DNA of 64,000 nt from NCBI GenBank assembly GCA_030148805.1, contig JASBSS010000018.1:184371-248370 (forward strand), read 5' to 3'. Source of the stretch: Thiogranum sp. GTDB lineage: Bacteria > Pseudomonadota > Gammaproteobacteria > DSM-19610. The position numbers and the translations under genes are program-made. The notes below the pieces were generated by a model that was given only the letters and a program-made list of their open reading frames with translations, was not told the DNA's origin and made no database searches. Of the stretch, positions 45,409-55,181 are shown piece after piece (within the stretch, counting starts at the first letter, position 1; the number at the start of each line of letters is the position of its first letter).

Positions 45409-47116
45409 GCGATCCGCAATCCTCGATAATCACCAGCGTAAGATCATCCTCGACCCCACCGTTGCTGTTTCGCGCCGCTGCGGCGATCGCCTGCGCGCGC
45501 TTGCCTAGCGGCAGGTGCGCGTGCTGCAACAACAGCCGCATCAAGCCGTCGTGCTCCAGTCGCCGGTCACCGACATAGGCTTCCAGCAGACCGTCGGTAT
45601 AGAGATACAGGCAGCCGCCGCGCAGCTCGAAGGTATCGCTGGGAAACAGGCTGTCGGGATTGACGCCGAGCGGCGGGGCCTGGGCCGGATACTCGGCAAT
45701 CAGCGCCCCACCACCCAGGTGCAGCGCGGGCAGATGACCGGCGCTGGAGAGCGTCACCCGGCCGCTTGAAGGATCGAGCACACCGGCCAGCATGGTCACG
45801 AACATACCGCGCACCGAAGTCTCGAAAATCTCCCGGTTGAGCATGGCCAGCAATTTTCCCGGCTCCTGGATGCCTTTGCCCAGGCAGCGGAACAGACTCG
45901 CCGTCTTGGCCATTAACAGCGCCGCGTGCATGCCTTTTCCCGAGACATCGGCCAGGCAGAAGGCGACGCGACCATCGGTAAGCTGATAGTAGTCGTAGAA
46001 GTCGCCGGAGACTGCGCGGGCGGAAAGATTGAGTCCGCTGATACCGGGCAATAGCATGCTCGCCGGCAGCAGGCTTTTCTGCACCTCGCGCGCCAGTTGC
46101 AGTTCGCGCTGCAGCTCGCCGGCAATCTGGTTGCGCTCGGCGAGCGTCTGCTCCAGTCTCCAGGTAAGTTCCTGATAGCTGAGATTCTCCTCGGCCAGGC
46201 GCAGATTGGCCTCGCGCAACACACCTTCGAACGGTATCTGCTCGCCCACGCGCATGCCCATGGCGGTAGCCGCTTCGGCCAGCGACTCGGAGACGCTCTG
46301 CAGGAGGGCGTCACATTGTTCCGCCGCGACAGCGAAGTTTGTCATCAGTAAGGTGCGTGTCTGTTGAATCGCCTCGCGTTTATCGTCACAGCGATAAACC
46401 GCGGCCATCCAGTCGGCACAGGCAGCCACCTGGCGCAGGCTAAGGCCCTGTTGCGGTGTGTCCTCTGCAGGGCCCTCGTGGTGATAACCCATGGCAGCGC
46501 CGAGATCCGACGGCAAGCCCCAATTGGTCGCAAGCATCAGCCCGACTTGATCGTGGCTGGTATGGAACAGCTCGAGCTCCAATTCGCGGCGCGCTTCGGG
46601 GGTGGCCCGCGCCAGCGCCTGCCAATGCCCGACCTGCTGCGGATTCAAGTACAGCATGACCAGCAGCCCGAAGTCCTGCAGGAGCCCGACGGTAAAGCAT
46701 TCGTCGGCATCCAGTGCCGCCACAGCCGCCAGGCTGCGCGCGCTGACCGCACGCCGTAGTGCGTCTTCCCAGTAGGCCTCGATATCGAAACCGGGGATCG
46801 ACTCAGCGCGCAACGCATCGCGCATGGAAATACACAGCATCAAATTACGTAACGCACGGTTACCGAGTATGGCGACCGCGCGGGGTACCGAACGCACCTG
46901 ACTGACCAGACCGAAATAAGCGGAATTGGCTACCCGTAGCAGCTCGGCGGTGAGGATAGGGTCATTGGTGACTATCGCGGCCAGATCACCGCTGTCTACA
47001 CCATCGCGGGAACAGGCCTGAACGATGCGAATCGCGCCCTTGGGAGGCGCCGGCAAGTCTGACGGCCTGATTCCGGTCGCTGTGACGGCGTCTTCCATAA
47101 GCGATTGATTCTGCAT
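45395..47116 (-). CDS. HDOD-PP2C (SpoIIE/RsbU-type) phosphatase
   Basis: 573 residues. HDOD domain (about 20-260) with VANSAYFGL and LLQDFGLLVMLYL; a coiled-coil linker (about 300-345, RLEQTLAERNQIAG); then a PP2C phosphatase (about 350-570) with GDFYDYYQL, DVSGKGMHAAL and LTLVIIED at the metal sites. It should remove phosphate from the STAS protein. ATG 47116 is used, with ATG 47152 as alternative; neither has a strong ribosome site. Confidence 0.88.
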   Translation of the reverse strand: MQNQSLMEDAVTATGIRPSDLPAPPKGAIRIVQACSRDGVDSGDLAAIVTNDPILTAELLRVANSAYFGLVSQVRSVPRAVAILGNRALRNLMLCISMRDALRAESIPGFDIEAYWEDALRRAVSARSLAAVAALDADECFTVGLLQDFGLLVMLYLNPQQVGHWQALARATPEARRELELELFHTSHDQVGLMLATNWGLPSDLGAAMGYHHEGPAEDTPQQGLSLRQVAACADWMAAVYRCDDKREAIQQTRTLLMTNFAVAAEQCDALLQSVSESLAEAATAMGMRVGEQIPFEGVLREANLRLAEENLSYQELTWRLEQTLAERNQIAGELQRELQLAREVQKSLLPASMLLPGISGLNLSARAVSGDFYDYYQLTDGRVAFCLADVSGKGMHAALLMAKTASLFRCLGKGIQEPGKLLAMLNREIFETSVRGMFVTMLAGVLDPSSGRVTLSSAGHLPALHLGGGALIAEYPAQAPPLGVNPDSLFPSDTFELRGGCLYLYTDGLLEAYVGDRRLEHDGLMRLLLQHAHLPLGKRAQAIAAAARNSNGGVEDDLTLVIIEDCGSHVRQ

Positions 47117-47220
47117 CCGGGGTGCGGGGTCAAGTATCCATACACCCGGCATAGCGGCCGATCCGCTCGGATCTAGAGCGGCCTATAGTGTCGATTCTCT
47201 GCGCATTTTTCCGAGCCCCG

Positions 47221-48108
47221 CTAGGTGAGCGCCTGCAGCGTGGCGGGGAATTGCTCCGCGGCTTCCTCGAAGGCGAAAAACAGTTCGTCCTCGCTCAGGC
47301 CCACGGTGTCGAGCAGCGTCTGCGGCAACTGAATGTCGGCCCGCGGCGAAGCCATGAAATTGCCCTGCTCGGATTCGTTCACCAGATGGTTGGCGAGATA
47401 CAGAAGATGAGCTTCCATACACGCCTGTTGGGCCATCTCCGGCTGATGGTGCCAGTCGATTGCCTCGACCAGTGAGGACGGTAACTGCCACTGCTCCATC
47501 AGGTTGGCCGCGAGGCGGGCGTGACTGAAGCCGAAGCACTCCAGCTCCGACTGGTAGAGCACTTCCTCATCACCCGCGGCGATGAGCAGTATGTCGCGCA
47601 TCGCGTCCGGTCGCTGATGATAGAGCACCAGGCTGCCGAGATCGTGCATCAGCCCCGCGACAAACAGTCGCTCCGGATGCAATACATTGGCACGCACAGC
47701 GAGCGTGCGCGCCAGCAATCCCGTGTATACGCTGTGCCGCCAGAAGGTGTCCATCTTCACCAACTCGTTGGGGATATTGGCAAAGGTTTTTACCGCCGAG
47801 ATCGACAGCACCAACTGGTACAGCTCGGTGGTGCCGATTATGGTGACCGCACGGCTGACGGTGTCTATTTTGCGGCTGAAGTTATAAAAAGAGCTGTTTG
47901 CCATGCGCAACAGGCGGGCGGTGAGGTTGGGATCGACACTGACCACTTTGGAAATTTCCGCCGCCCCGGTACTGGGCAAATGGATCAGCTCGAACAGGCG
48001 CATGCAAACGTCCGGCGGTGACACCAGGCCTTCGACATCGCTCAGCAGCGCGGTGATCGAGCCGCCTTGGGCGGTCGGGTTTGCAACGGGGGTGTTTTGA
48101 CTGCTCAT
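47221..48108 (-). CDS. HDOD-domain protein
   Basis: 295 residues, a single HDOD domain (PDVCMRLFELIHLP, RMANSSFYNF, VAGLMHDLGSLVLYH). The HD-like metal residues are partly present in HDLGSL. HDOD proteins act in signalling together with PP2C and c-di-GMP proteins. It is upstream of the HDOD-PP2C gene on the same strand with a gap of about 105 bases, and shares its domain; both may act in one pathway. Confidence 0.88.
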   Translation of the reverse strand: MSSQNTPVANPTAQGGSITALLSDVEGLVSPPDVCMRLFELIHLPSTGAAEISKVVSVDPNLTARLLRMANSSFYNFSRKIDTVSRAVTIIGTTELYQLVLSISAVKTFANIPNELVKMDTFWRHSVYTGLLARTLAVRANVLHPERLFVAGLMHDLGSLVLYHQRPDAMRDILLIAAGDEEVLYQSELECFGFSHARLAANLMEQWQLPSSLVEAIDWHHQPEMAQQACMEAHLLYLANHLVNESEQGNFMASPRADIQLPQTLLDTVGLSEDELFFAFEEAAEQFPATLQALT

Positions 48109-48279
48109 AGGTCTATCCCACGGTTTTTGTTACAGCCTTTAACGACCCTCGGCAGGAAAACTGGAGCGCGGCCGCTGCGCATTTTGCTGACTCGATCACA
48201 TATGCAAAAGTTGCGCTGTGCTATCAATATCACCCGGACGCTAACCCAATTACCCAACCAGACCCGGAGTGGTGCAGTC

Positions 48280-50571
48280 ATGTCAGATACCGCCAACGAA
48301 AATGTAGTCAGTCTCGATGACTACGGACAAATGCGGCGCGGGCTGGGTAACGGTCCCGGCACCAAAGCGCTGCGACAAATCCGCGAACTCGCCAACAGCC
48401 GACTTAAACAACACGTCGGACGCATGATGGAAAAAGTCGACGACGCGTTATTTGCCCGTGCGGAAAAAGCCGAAAATAACATGGCGCAGACGACCTACTT
48501 TGACGCCATGCGCGAAATGCGCATTATCCGCGAAGACATCGAGGAAGATTTTACTGTCGGCTTTAACCTGCGCTTCAACCAGGGCGTGCCACGCCAGGCC
48601 GGCAGCGCTCGCAGTGCCGGCCTCAATTTCGAGGACGATACCTCGCTCGGTCTGGTCGGCAAGGACGATATGGAAGAGGATCTGGCCATCGCCAACATGG
48701 TGACCAAAACCCGCGGCACCTGCACCCAGTCTCTGTACTCGCTGGACAAGCGCATCGGCTTTCTGATCCGCGACCCCGATCTGGAGCACTGGCAGAACCC
48801 GCTCGGACCGGAAGCGATCTGCGACGCCTTCCGCGAAGCGGCCCGGCGTATCGAAACCGGCCTGGAAATCCGTCTGGTGATTTTCAAATTGTTCGACCAA
48901 CACGTGATCTGCCACATGGACGAGCTGTACAAGGAGATCAACCAAAGCCTGGTCAAACTCGGCGTGTTGCCGGAGATCCGTACCACGGTGCGCAAATCCA
49001 ACCAACCCGCCGGTCATCCCGGTGGCCTGCCCGCCCCGGCGGGCGCCGGCGCCGATCAGGCTCTGTCGGGGACCGGCGAGCCCGGCGGCGATGCGGGCGT
49101 CGCCGGCACCGGATATGCGCCCGGCGCGAGCGGCGGTTATATCGCGGGCGGTTACGGCCCTGCCGGGTACGCTGGCGCGGGTGCACCGGGCGGATACGCC
49201 GGCGCGCAGTCCTCGTTGGCGGCGCTGACCTTTCTGCAGCAGGGCGGCAGCGGCGAGCAGCGGGGTCCGGGCGGTGGGTTCGACGTCGACGCGGCCGCCA
49301 TGGCCTCCGGACAAGTCAACATCCTCCACGGCATCAAGGGCTCGCCGGTACTCCAGGAGTTGGGTAAAGCCGGCGATATGACCATCGATATCGTCGCCAT
49401 GCTGTTCGACTACATACTGGACGAGCCGACCATTCCGGACGCCATGCGCGCGCTGATCGGACGCCTGCAGATTCCGGTATTGAAAGTCGCGCTATTGGAA
49501 CGCGAATTTTTCACCCGTAAATCGCACCCGGCGCGCCAGTTGCTCAACCGACTGGCGTCGAACGCCGTCAGCTGGAGTGAAAAGCAAGGCTACGACGACC
49601 CGCTGTATCGCAAAATCGAATCGATCGTACAGACCATTCTCGACAAATTCGAGGACGACACCGGTCTGTTCGAGACCCTGCTCAACGAGCTGGACGAGTT
49701 CCTCGCCCGGGAAGAGGAGCGCGCCGAGCTGCGCACCGAGCGCTCGGTCAAGGTCATGGAGGGCCGCGAACGGCTCGCCGTGGCCGAGGCCAGCACGCTG
49801 GAAGAGATCGAACCGCGGGTCAGCGAAGACGTCAGCCTGGATTTCATCCGCGAGTTCGTCACCGGGCATTGGAAAAACCTGTTGTTGCTCATCTGCACCC
49901 GTCAGGGTAAGGACAGCGAGGCGTGGAACCACGCCGTAGCCACCATGGACGAGTTGATCTGGAGTGTCAAACCCAAACATACACTGGAAGACCGCAAACG
50001 CTTGGTGGCCATGCAGCCGGCCTTGCTGAACAGCCTGCGCCTGGGCATGGAACGCCTGTCGGTCGTTGCCAGCGAACGCGACGATTTCATCGCCAGGCTG
50101 GTACGCGCCCACGGCAGAACAGCCGTCAACAGCGATGAGCGTTCGCAAGCACCCGAGCCGACGACGGAGCAGCCCGCCGGCGACGATGTTGCGCGGCAAA
50201 CTGTCACGAGCGTAGCGCCGGTCGAGGAGAAGCCGGTGCAAGCGCAAAACAAAACCCCGGGGGCGGCGGAAAAAACCCGCCGCGCGGAACCGGTCAATGA
50301 CGCCTGCGCCCGGCAAGTCGAGGCACTGCGCACCGGTGCCTGGCTGGAAGTCACTGACGATGAAGGCGTGGCCATACGCGCCAAACTGAGCTGGATCAGC
50401 CCGATTACCGGCACTTACTTGCTCACCGACAGACAGGGTCTGAAAGCCGGCAACTACACCCGTGACGAACTGACCGGTCTGGTACGCAGAGCGCGGGTTC
50501 GCATTCTCAACAGTGTTCCGCTGATGGACCGTGCGGTGGGTACCGTACTCAAGCAATACCAGAAGCAGTAA
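48280..50571 (+). CDS. DUF1631-family protein
   Basis: 763 residues from MSDTANENVVSLDDYGQM; ATG 48280 has GGAG 10 bases upstream, and the extension to 48067 is not supported. Helical N-terminal domain, then a glycine/alanine-rich linker at about 245-305 (GGYIAGGYGPAGY), a long helical middle and a C-terminal PilZ-like barrel (about 670-763, WLEVTDDEGVAIRAKLSWI). DUF1631 proteins are widespread in gammaproteobacteria and of unknown function; a link to c-di-GMP is plausible from the C-terminal domain. Sits divergent from the HDOD gene. Confidence 0.86.
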   Translation: MSDTANENVVSLDDYGQMRRGLGNGPGTKALRQIRELANSRLKQHVGRMMEKVDDALFARAEKAENNMAQTTYFDAMREMRIIREDIEEDFTVGFNLRFNQGVPRQAGSARSAGLNFEDDTSLGLVGKDDMEEDLAIANMVTKTRGTCTQSLYSLDKRIGFLIRDPDLEHWQNPLGPEAICDAFREAARRIETGLEIRLVIFKLFDQHVICHMDELYKEINQSLVKLGVLPEIRTTVRKSNQPAGHPGGLPAPAGAGADQALSGTGEPGGDAGVAGTGYAPGASGGYIAGGYGPAGYAGAGAPGGYAGAQSSLAALTFLQQGGSGEQRGPGGGFDVDAAAMASGQVNILHGIKGSPVLQELGKAGDMTIDIVAMLFDYILDEPTIPDAMRALIGRLQIPVLKVALLEREFFTRKSHPARQLLNRLASNAVSWSEKQGYDDPLYRKIESIVQTILDKFEDDTGLFETLLNELDEFLAREEERAELRTERSVKVMEGRERLAVAEASTLEEIEPRVSEDVSLDFIREFVTGHWKNLLLLICTRQGKDSEAWNHAVATMDELIWSVKPKHTLEDRKRLVAMQPALLNSLRLGMERLSVVASERDDFIARLVRAHGRTAVNSDERSQAPEPTTEQPAGDDVARQTVTSVAPVEEKPVQAQNKTPGAAEKTRRAEPVNDACARQVEALRTGAWLEVTDDEGVAIRAKLSWISPITGTYLLTDRQGLKAGNYTRDELTGLVRRARVRILNSVPLMDRAVGTVLKQYQKQ

Positions 50572-50577
50572 GCCGGA

Positions 50578-51303
50578 TCAGAACGCCCGCGCCAGCTTCT
50601 GGTACCCCACCAGCATCCCCATCAGCAGCGGTTGATGCAACAGATAGATCGCCAGGCTGTGACGCCCCGCTGCGGCTAGCCAAAGAAGGGGCCGATGATC
50701 ACTGTGCGGTTGCACACGCCGCGCCAGTCGCTGCAACGGCGGGCCGAAGAAAATGCCCAGCAGAACGACACCGAACCAGGGCAACAAGGGGACGTAGTCC
50801 TCAGTCAGCGGTTTGTGCGTCATCAGGCCAATCCAGCGCCGCCCGGGCTCGTCAAACCAGGGCGCCTGATAAAGATTGCCGAGGATAATCAGCGTCACCC
50901 CCGCCCCGAGAGCCCACCAGGCGCTACGCGCGAACAACAGCCCCAGCACGCTGGCCAGGGCAATGAAATGCAATACGCCGAAAAACACCCACCGCTCACC
51001 GAACAACCACCAGGTGCCGGCGCTGACCAACAACGCGGCGGCAATAATTCTCGTCAGACGCAACAGGTAGCGGCACGCATCGAGGCCGCGGCGCGTGGCC
51101 AGCACCAGACTCACACCGACCAGCAACAGAAAAGAACTGAGGATCAGCGTACGCGCGTTAAGCCAGAAGGGGTCGTGATAAAAATCGAAGTCGACGAGAC
51201 GGAAATAGGCCAAATCGAAACAGAAATGAAATACCACCATCATCAGTATGGCCACACCGCGCAGCGCATCGATCAGCAGCAGACGCTCGCTTGCAGCGGC
51301 CAT
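50578..51303 (-). CDS. DUF1624 / heparan-alpha-glucosaminide N-acetyltransferase-like membrane protein
   Basis: 241 residues with about 7 helices. N-terminal LLIDALRGVAILMMVVFHFCFDL (in parts) contains the catalytic-type His of the acyltransferase family, and HSLAIYLLHQPLLMG lies near the end. Substrate is unknown. It converges on the DUF1631 gene and shares the strand of fumC with a 9-base gap, so the two are likely co-transcribed. Confidence 0.85.
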   Translation of the reverse strand: MAAASERLLLIDALRGVAILMMVVFHFCFDLAYFRLVDFDFYHDPFWLNARTLILSSFLLLVGVSLVLATRRGLDACRYLLRLTRIIAAALLVSAGTWWLFGERWVFFGVLHFIALASVLGLLFARSAWWALGAGVTLIILGNLYQAPWFDEPGRRWIGLMTHKPLTEDYVPLLPWFGVVLLGIFFGPPLQRLARRVQPHSDHRPLLWLAAAGRHSLAIYLLHQPLLMGMLVGYQKLARAF

Positions 51304-51312
51304 CGGCTCTAT

Positions 51313-52692
51313 TCAACCGCCGGGAGAGGTTAACCCGGCCGGATCCAGCAGCCGCTCGAGTGCTTCCCGGTCGAGGTCGGTCATTTCCAGAGCCACATCG
51401 ATAACCGGCCGGCCTTCGGCATAGGCGCGCTTGGCGATCGCCGCGCCCTGCTCGTAGCCGATGACACGGTTCAGCGCCGTCACCAGCACCGGGTTGCGGC
51501 GCAACGGCGCTTCGATGTTTTCACGATTGACGCTAAAACCGGCGATGGCTTTCTGTTCCAACGCCACGGCCGCGCCGGCCAGCAACTCGATGCTGTGCAG
51601 CAGATTGGTGGCGACCAGCGGCAACATGACATTGAGTTGAAAATTACCCGACTGCCCGGCCACCGTAATGGCTGCATCGTTGCCGATCACCTGAGCGCAA
51701 ACCATGGCCACGGCCTCCGGGATCACCGGGTTGACCTTGCCCGGCATGATGCTGCTGCCCGGCTGCAGCACGGGCAGGGCAATCTCTCCGAGACCCGCCA
51801 GCGGCCCCGAGTTCATCCAGCGCAGATCGTTGCTGATTTTCATCAGGCTCACCGCCAGGGTTTTCAGCTGACCGCTCGAGGCCACGGCGGCGTCCTGGGT
51901 GGACAGGGCGACAAAATAATTGTCGCTGGTAGAAAAACTCACCCCGGTGCGCTGCGTCAATAGCGCCGCAGCCCGCGCGCCCGCTTGCGGATGAGCGTTG
52001 ATGCCGGTGCCGACGGCGGTACCGCCGAGCGCCAGTTGCCGTAACAGCGGCATCGACGCCAAGATACCGCGGCGCGCATTACCTATCTGCGTCGACCAGG
52101 CCCCTAATTCCTGATCCAGACGCAGCGGCATGGCGTCCATCAGGTGGGTGCGACCGGTTTTTACCACCCCCGCCAACTCCCCCGCCCGTTTGCCGATCGT
52201 GGTCTCCAGCGCCGTCAACGCCGGTAATAAGGCGTTTTCTATCTGCAGACAAGCGCTGACGTGGATAGTCGCGGGAATGACATCATTGGAGCTCTGGCCG
52301 CAGTTGACGTGATCGTTGGGATGAATGTCGAGACCACTGCGCTCGGCGGCGAGGTGCGCAATGACCTCGTTGGCATTCATATTGGTACTGGTACCCGAGC
52401 CGGTCTGGAACCGGTCGACCGGAAACTGCTCCAGGTGGCGCCCTGCCGCTATCTCGTCGGCGACCACCTGAATAGCCTCGCCTATCTCCGGTTGCAGCAA
52501 TCCCAACTCGGCGTTAACCGCGGCGCAGGCGGATTTAATCAGGCCCAAAGCACGGAGGAAGGCCGGCGGCATAGGCTGACCGCTGATCGTAAAATTTTCC
52601 ACCGCGCGCTGCGTCTGGGCGCCGTAGAGGGCATCGGCCGGCACCCGCAGTTCGCCGAGGCTGTCTTTTTCCATCCGAAATTGCTCTTTCAT
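51313..52692 (-). CDS. fumC: Fumarate hydratase class II
   Basis: 459 residues. Interconverts fumarate and malate. The superfamily signature GSSIMPGKVNPVIPE, the catalytic SS loop region and THLMDAMPLRL are present; the iron-free class II type. Start ATG 52692 gives MKEQFRMEKDSLGELRVPADALYGAQTQR (in parts); ATG 52674 is an alternative. Confidence 0.95.
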   Translation of the reverse strand: MKEQFRMEKDSLGELRVPADALYGAQTQRAVENFTISGQPMPPAFLRALGLIKSACAAVNAELGLLQPEIGEAIQVVADEIAAGRHLEQFPVDRFQTGSGTSTNMNANEVIAHLAAERSGLDIHPNDHVNCGQSSNDVIPATIHVSACLQIENALLPALTALETTIGKRAGELAGVVKTGRTHLMDAMPLRLDQELGAWSTQIGNARRGILASMPLLRQLALGGTAVGTGINAHPQAGARAAALLTQRTGVSFSTSDNYFVALSTQDAAVASSGQLKTLAVSLMKISNDLRWMNSGPLAGLGEIALPVLQPGSSIMPGKVNPVIPEAVAMVCAQVIGNDAAITVAGQSGNFQLNVMLPLVATNLLHSIELLAGAAVALEQKAIAGFSVNRENIEAPLRRNPVLVTALNRVIGYEQGAAIAKRAYAEGRPVIDVALEMTDLDREALERLLDPAGLTSPGG

Positions 52693-52774
52693 TCCTGCCT
52701 GCACCCAAAAGAAGTTCCGCCAATACGGTACAGCTCAGCGCCACGGGCGTCTACAGGGATGGCCGCGGAATTCA

Positions 52775-52798
52775 GGCCCGAGAGTTCACTTTCGGGCC
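52775..52798. other. Stable hairpin in the fumC-nosL gap
   Basis: GGCCCGAGAG-TTCA-CTTTCGGGCC, a 10-bp stem with one G-T wobble. It lies between the nosL stop and the fumC start, both on the minus strand. No T-run; possibly a transcript boundary between nos and fumC. The remaining 200 bases hold no gene that I can support. Confidence 0.5.
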
Positions 52799-52917
52799 GG
52801 CGAGACCACCTTGGCTGCGTCAGACTCCCTGGGGTGTTGAGGAAACTGCCGAGCCGCGATGATCGATTGCCGGTTAAGTTTTGTGGAAGGGGCCTTTTCG
52901 GCAGGATAAACGGCAAG

Positions 52918-53421
52918 CTAATCCACGGGTGCCAGTATGTCTTGCCGCGGGATGGCGTTGAAATCGACGACGGTACCGCCGTGGCGTTGGGCGAACAACC
53001 GCGCATCGGCGCGCTTAGCGAACGGCACCAACTCCGGCGCCTGCATGCCGCCGGCACGATCGCTACCAAGCACATAGAACGCCGCGCGGGCATCGATCCA
53101 GGTGCCGGGTTCCGGTGCATCCCAGCTGGCGCGCCCCATATCCGTGACATAAATCGCCGCAATGTTCTTTGGTTCGCCCGGCAGCAGGGTAAACGCCACC
53201 GTATCCCGCACGGAGGTGAACCAAAGTGGCCGCTCCTCGCCGGTCAGGAAGATCTGGCCTTTGGGCCCCTTATGCTCGACAACCGTCATGTTGCAGAAAT
53301 AACCGATGGCGTCGCGTGTCAATTCCTGCGGTGCGGGGGCCTCGAACGACGTCTTGTCCGCGCAGCCGCCTAGCGCAACGGCGACGAGCAGGAAAGCGGC
53401 AAGGCTGCGCCCACGCTGCAC
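52918..53421 (-). CDS. nosL: NosL copper chaperone lipoprotein
   Basis: 167 residues from GTG 53421. Lipobox LGGC, then the NosL copper site region with CNMTVVEHKGPKGQIF (Cys, Met, His), and further WFTSVRDTVAFTL. NosL brings Cu(I) to apo-NosZ in the periplasm. Last gene of nosRZDFYL; directly abuts nosY. Confidence 0.94.
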   Translation of the reverse strand: MQRGRSLAAFLLVAVALGGCADKTSFEAPAPQELTRDAIGYFCNMTVVEHKGPKGQIFLTGEERPLWFTSVRDTVAFTLLPGEPKNIAAIYVTDMGRASWDAPEPGTWIDARAAFYVLGSDRAGGMQAPELVPFAKRADARLFAQRHGGTVVDFNAIPRQDILAPVD

Positions 53422-54249
53422 TTACAATTCCCGCCGCTGAAACAGCGCCATGGTGGTGGCCAGCGGAACCACAACCCACAACGTCATCAGACCCAGCAAC
53501 AGCGACACGGCGAAACCGGAACGCGCGGCTACACCCGCGATCCCGGCGGCCTGCCCGACGCTATCGAAGGCCGTCAGGTTCAATATCCTGTAGGTGTCGG
53601 TGGGGCTCGCGAGCATCAACGCCGAGAACAAGCCTGGCCCTATCTGTTGGGCATGATCGGCAAGCAGCACTCCCAGCAGGGCAAGATCGTAGAGGACCAC
53701 GACGATCAGCCACAACACCACCGCCGCGCCGGCGGCCGTGCTACGTTCGCGCACCAGCACGCTTATCAGGTAACCCAGCGCGATAAACGCCGCGCCGAGC
53801 AGCAGCGAGCTGCTCATCATGGTGAGGTAAGCCTGCCAACCCGCTGTGCCGCTGTCGCTAACCAGCACCGTAAAGAGCGCCGCGGCGCCGTAACCCACGG
53901 CGACAGCCGTCAGCAGGATCATCATATGACCGAAGAACTTACCCAGCACCACCTGCCAGCGCGCCACCGGGTAAGTCAGCAGCAGCAACATCGTGCCGCG
54001 CTCGAACTCACCGACCAGCGCGTCGAACGAAAGCAGTAGGGCGATCAGCGGCACCAGGTAGACGCTCAGGCTGGTGAGGCTGACAACACTGATCTCCAGG
54101 GCGCCGGCGCCAACCGTGCCGGTCGGCGCGGAACCCACCAGCAACAGCGCCAGCGCGGTGCCCCCCAGGAGCATGATGGCGGCCGCGACCCAGCGGTTGC
54201 GCAGACCGTCGAGATATTCGTTTACCGCCAATATCCATAGCGCGTTCAT
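53422..54249 (-). CDS. nosY: NosY, ABC permease of the Nos maturation complex
   Basis: 275 residues with about six membrane helices; start WILAVNEYLDGLRNRWV is typical of NosY. With NosF and NosD it forms the NosDFY complex for CuZ site assembly. Overlaps nosF by 4 bases. Confidence 0.94.
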   Translation of the reverse strand: MNALWILAVNEYLDGLRNRWVAAAIMLLGGTALALLLVGSAPTGTVGAGALEISVVSLTSLSVYLVPLIALLLSFDALVGEFERGTMLLLLTYPVARWQVVLGKFFGHMMILLTAVAVGYGAAALFTVLVSDSGTAGWQAYLTMMSSSLLLGAAFIALGYLISVLVRERSTAAGAAVVLWLIVVVLYDLALLGVLLADHAQQIGPGLFSALMLASPTDTYRILNLTAFDSVGQAAGIAGVAARSGFAVSLLLGLMTLWVVVPLATTMALFQRREL

Positions 54250-55181
54250 TGCGGCTGCACGTTCTCCATGTAGTGGCTATAGATATCATCGAGCCGCGGC
54301 GGCATGACATCCACGTCTTCGACGACCTCGCCAAGAGCGGCGATTTGCCGCAGCACCACCATCTTGGAAGCCCCGAGGCAGAACAGGTCGATGCGGTGCT
54401 CATCGCGCCTGTGTATTTTCCCCATTGCGGCGAGGCTCTCGGCCACCCGCGCCCCACTCCCGGACCTCACCCCGAGTCTGACCACAATCGGCAAACCGGC
54501 CTGCCGGGATAACTCGGCCTGCGTGCCGCAGGCGACAATGGCGCCCATTTTCATGATCGCGATGCGATCGGCGCGCGCCTCGACTTCGTTCAGCGAATGC
54601 GACGAGGTCAGCGAGGTGGTGCCTGAACGGCTCAGCGTGTCGATCAGGCCATAGAAGTGCCTGCGCAGCGAGGGGTCCAGTCCGCTGGTCGGCTCGTCCA
54701 GAAACAGCAGTTGCGGCTTGCCAAGCATCGCCTGGGCGAGACCGAGACGCTGCCGCATGCCCTTGGAGTAGGTGCGCACCGGCCGGTCGGCAGCCCTGTC
54801 GAGGCCGACTTGCTCGAATATCGAACGGCACTCGGCCGGCGCGATACCCTTGAGCCGTGCATAAAACGCCAGCACTTCACGGCCCTTCATGGCGCTGTGA
54901 AAAGCGACACTCTCGGGAAGATAGCCGAGTGCGCGGCGTCGCCCGGCGCCGGCCGTCGCCGGGTCGGCGCCGAGCACGCGCACCCGCCCCGCGCTGGGAC
55001 GGGTCAGACCCAACATCAGTTTCATCAACGTCGTCTTGCCGGCGCCGTTGTGCCCGATCAGCACCATATGCTCGCCGGCTCGAACCGACAGGTCGACATC
55101 GCGCACTACGGTTTTGTCACCATAGCGCTTGACCGCGCCCGCCACGTCGATGACCTTTTCCACGGCCGCCGCGTTAACCAT
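54246..55181 (-). CDS. nosF: NosF, ABC ATPase of the Nos maturation complex
   Basis: 311 residues. Walker A GHNGAGKTT, signature YSKGM and Walker B LLFLDEPTSGLD. ATP hydrolysis powers NosDFY. Overlaps nosD by 8 bases and nosY by 4. Confidence 0.95.
   Translation of the reverse strand: MVNAAAVEKVIDVAGAVKRYGDKTVVRDVDLSVRAGEHMVLIGHNGAGKTTLMKLMLGLTRPSAGRVRVLGADPATAGAGRRRALGYLPESVAFHSAMKGREVLAFYARLKGIAPAECRSIFEQVGLDRAADRPVRTYSKGMRQRLGLAQAMLGKPQLLFLDEPTSGLDPSLRRHFYGLIDTLSRSGTTSLTSSHSLNEVEARADRIAIMKMGAIVACGTQAELSRQAGLPIVVRLGVRSGSGARVAESLAAMGKIHRRDEHRIDLFCLGASKMVVLRQIAALGEVVEDVDVMPPRLDDIYSHYMENVQPQ

Noticed and set aside
48109..48279. Promoter pair between the HDOD and DUF1631 genes
   Set aside because: Some weak -10-like matches but none with a good -35 at proper spacing.
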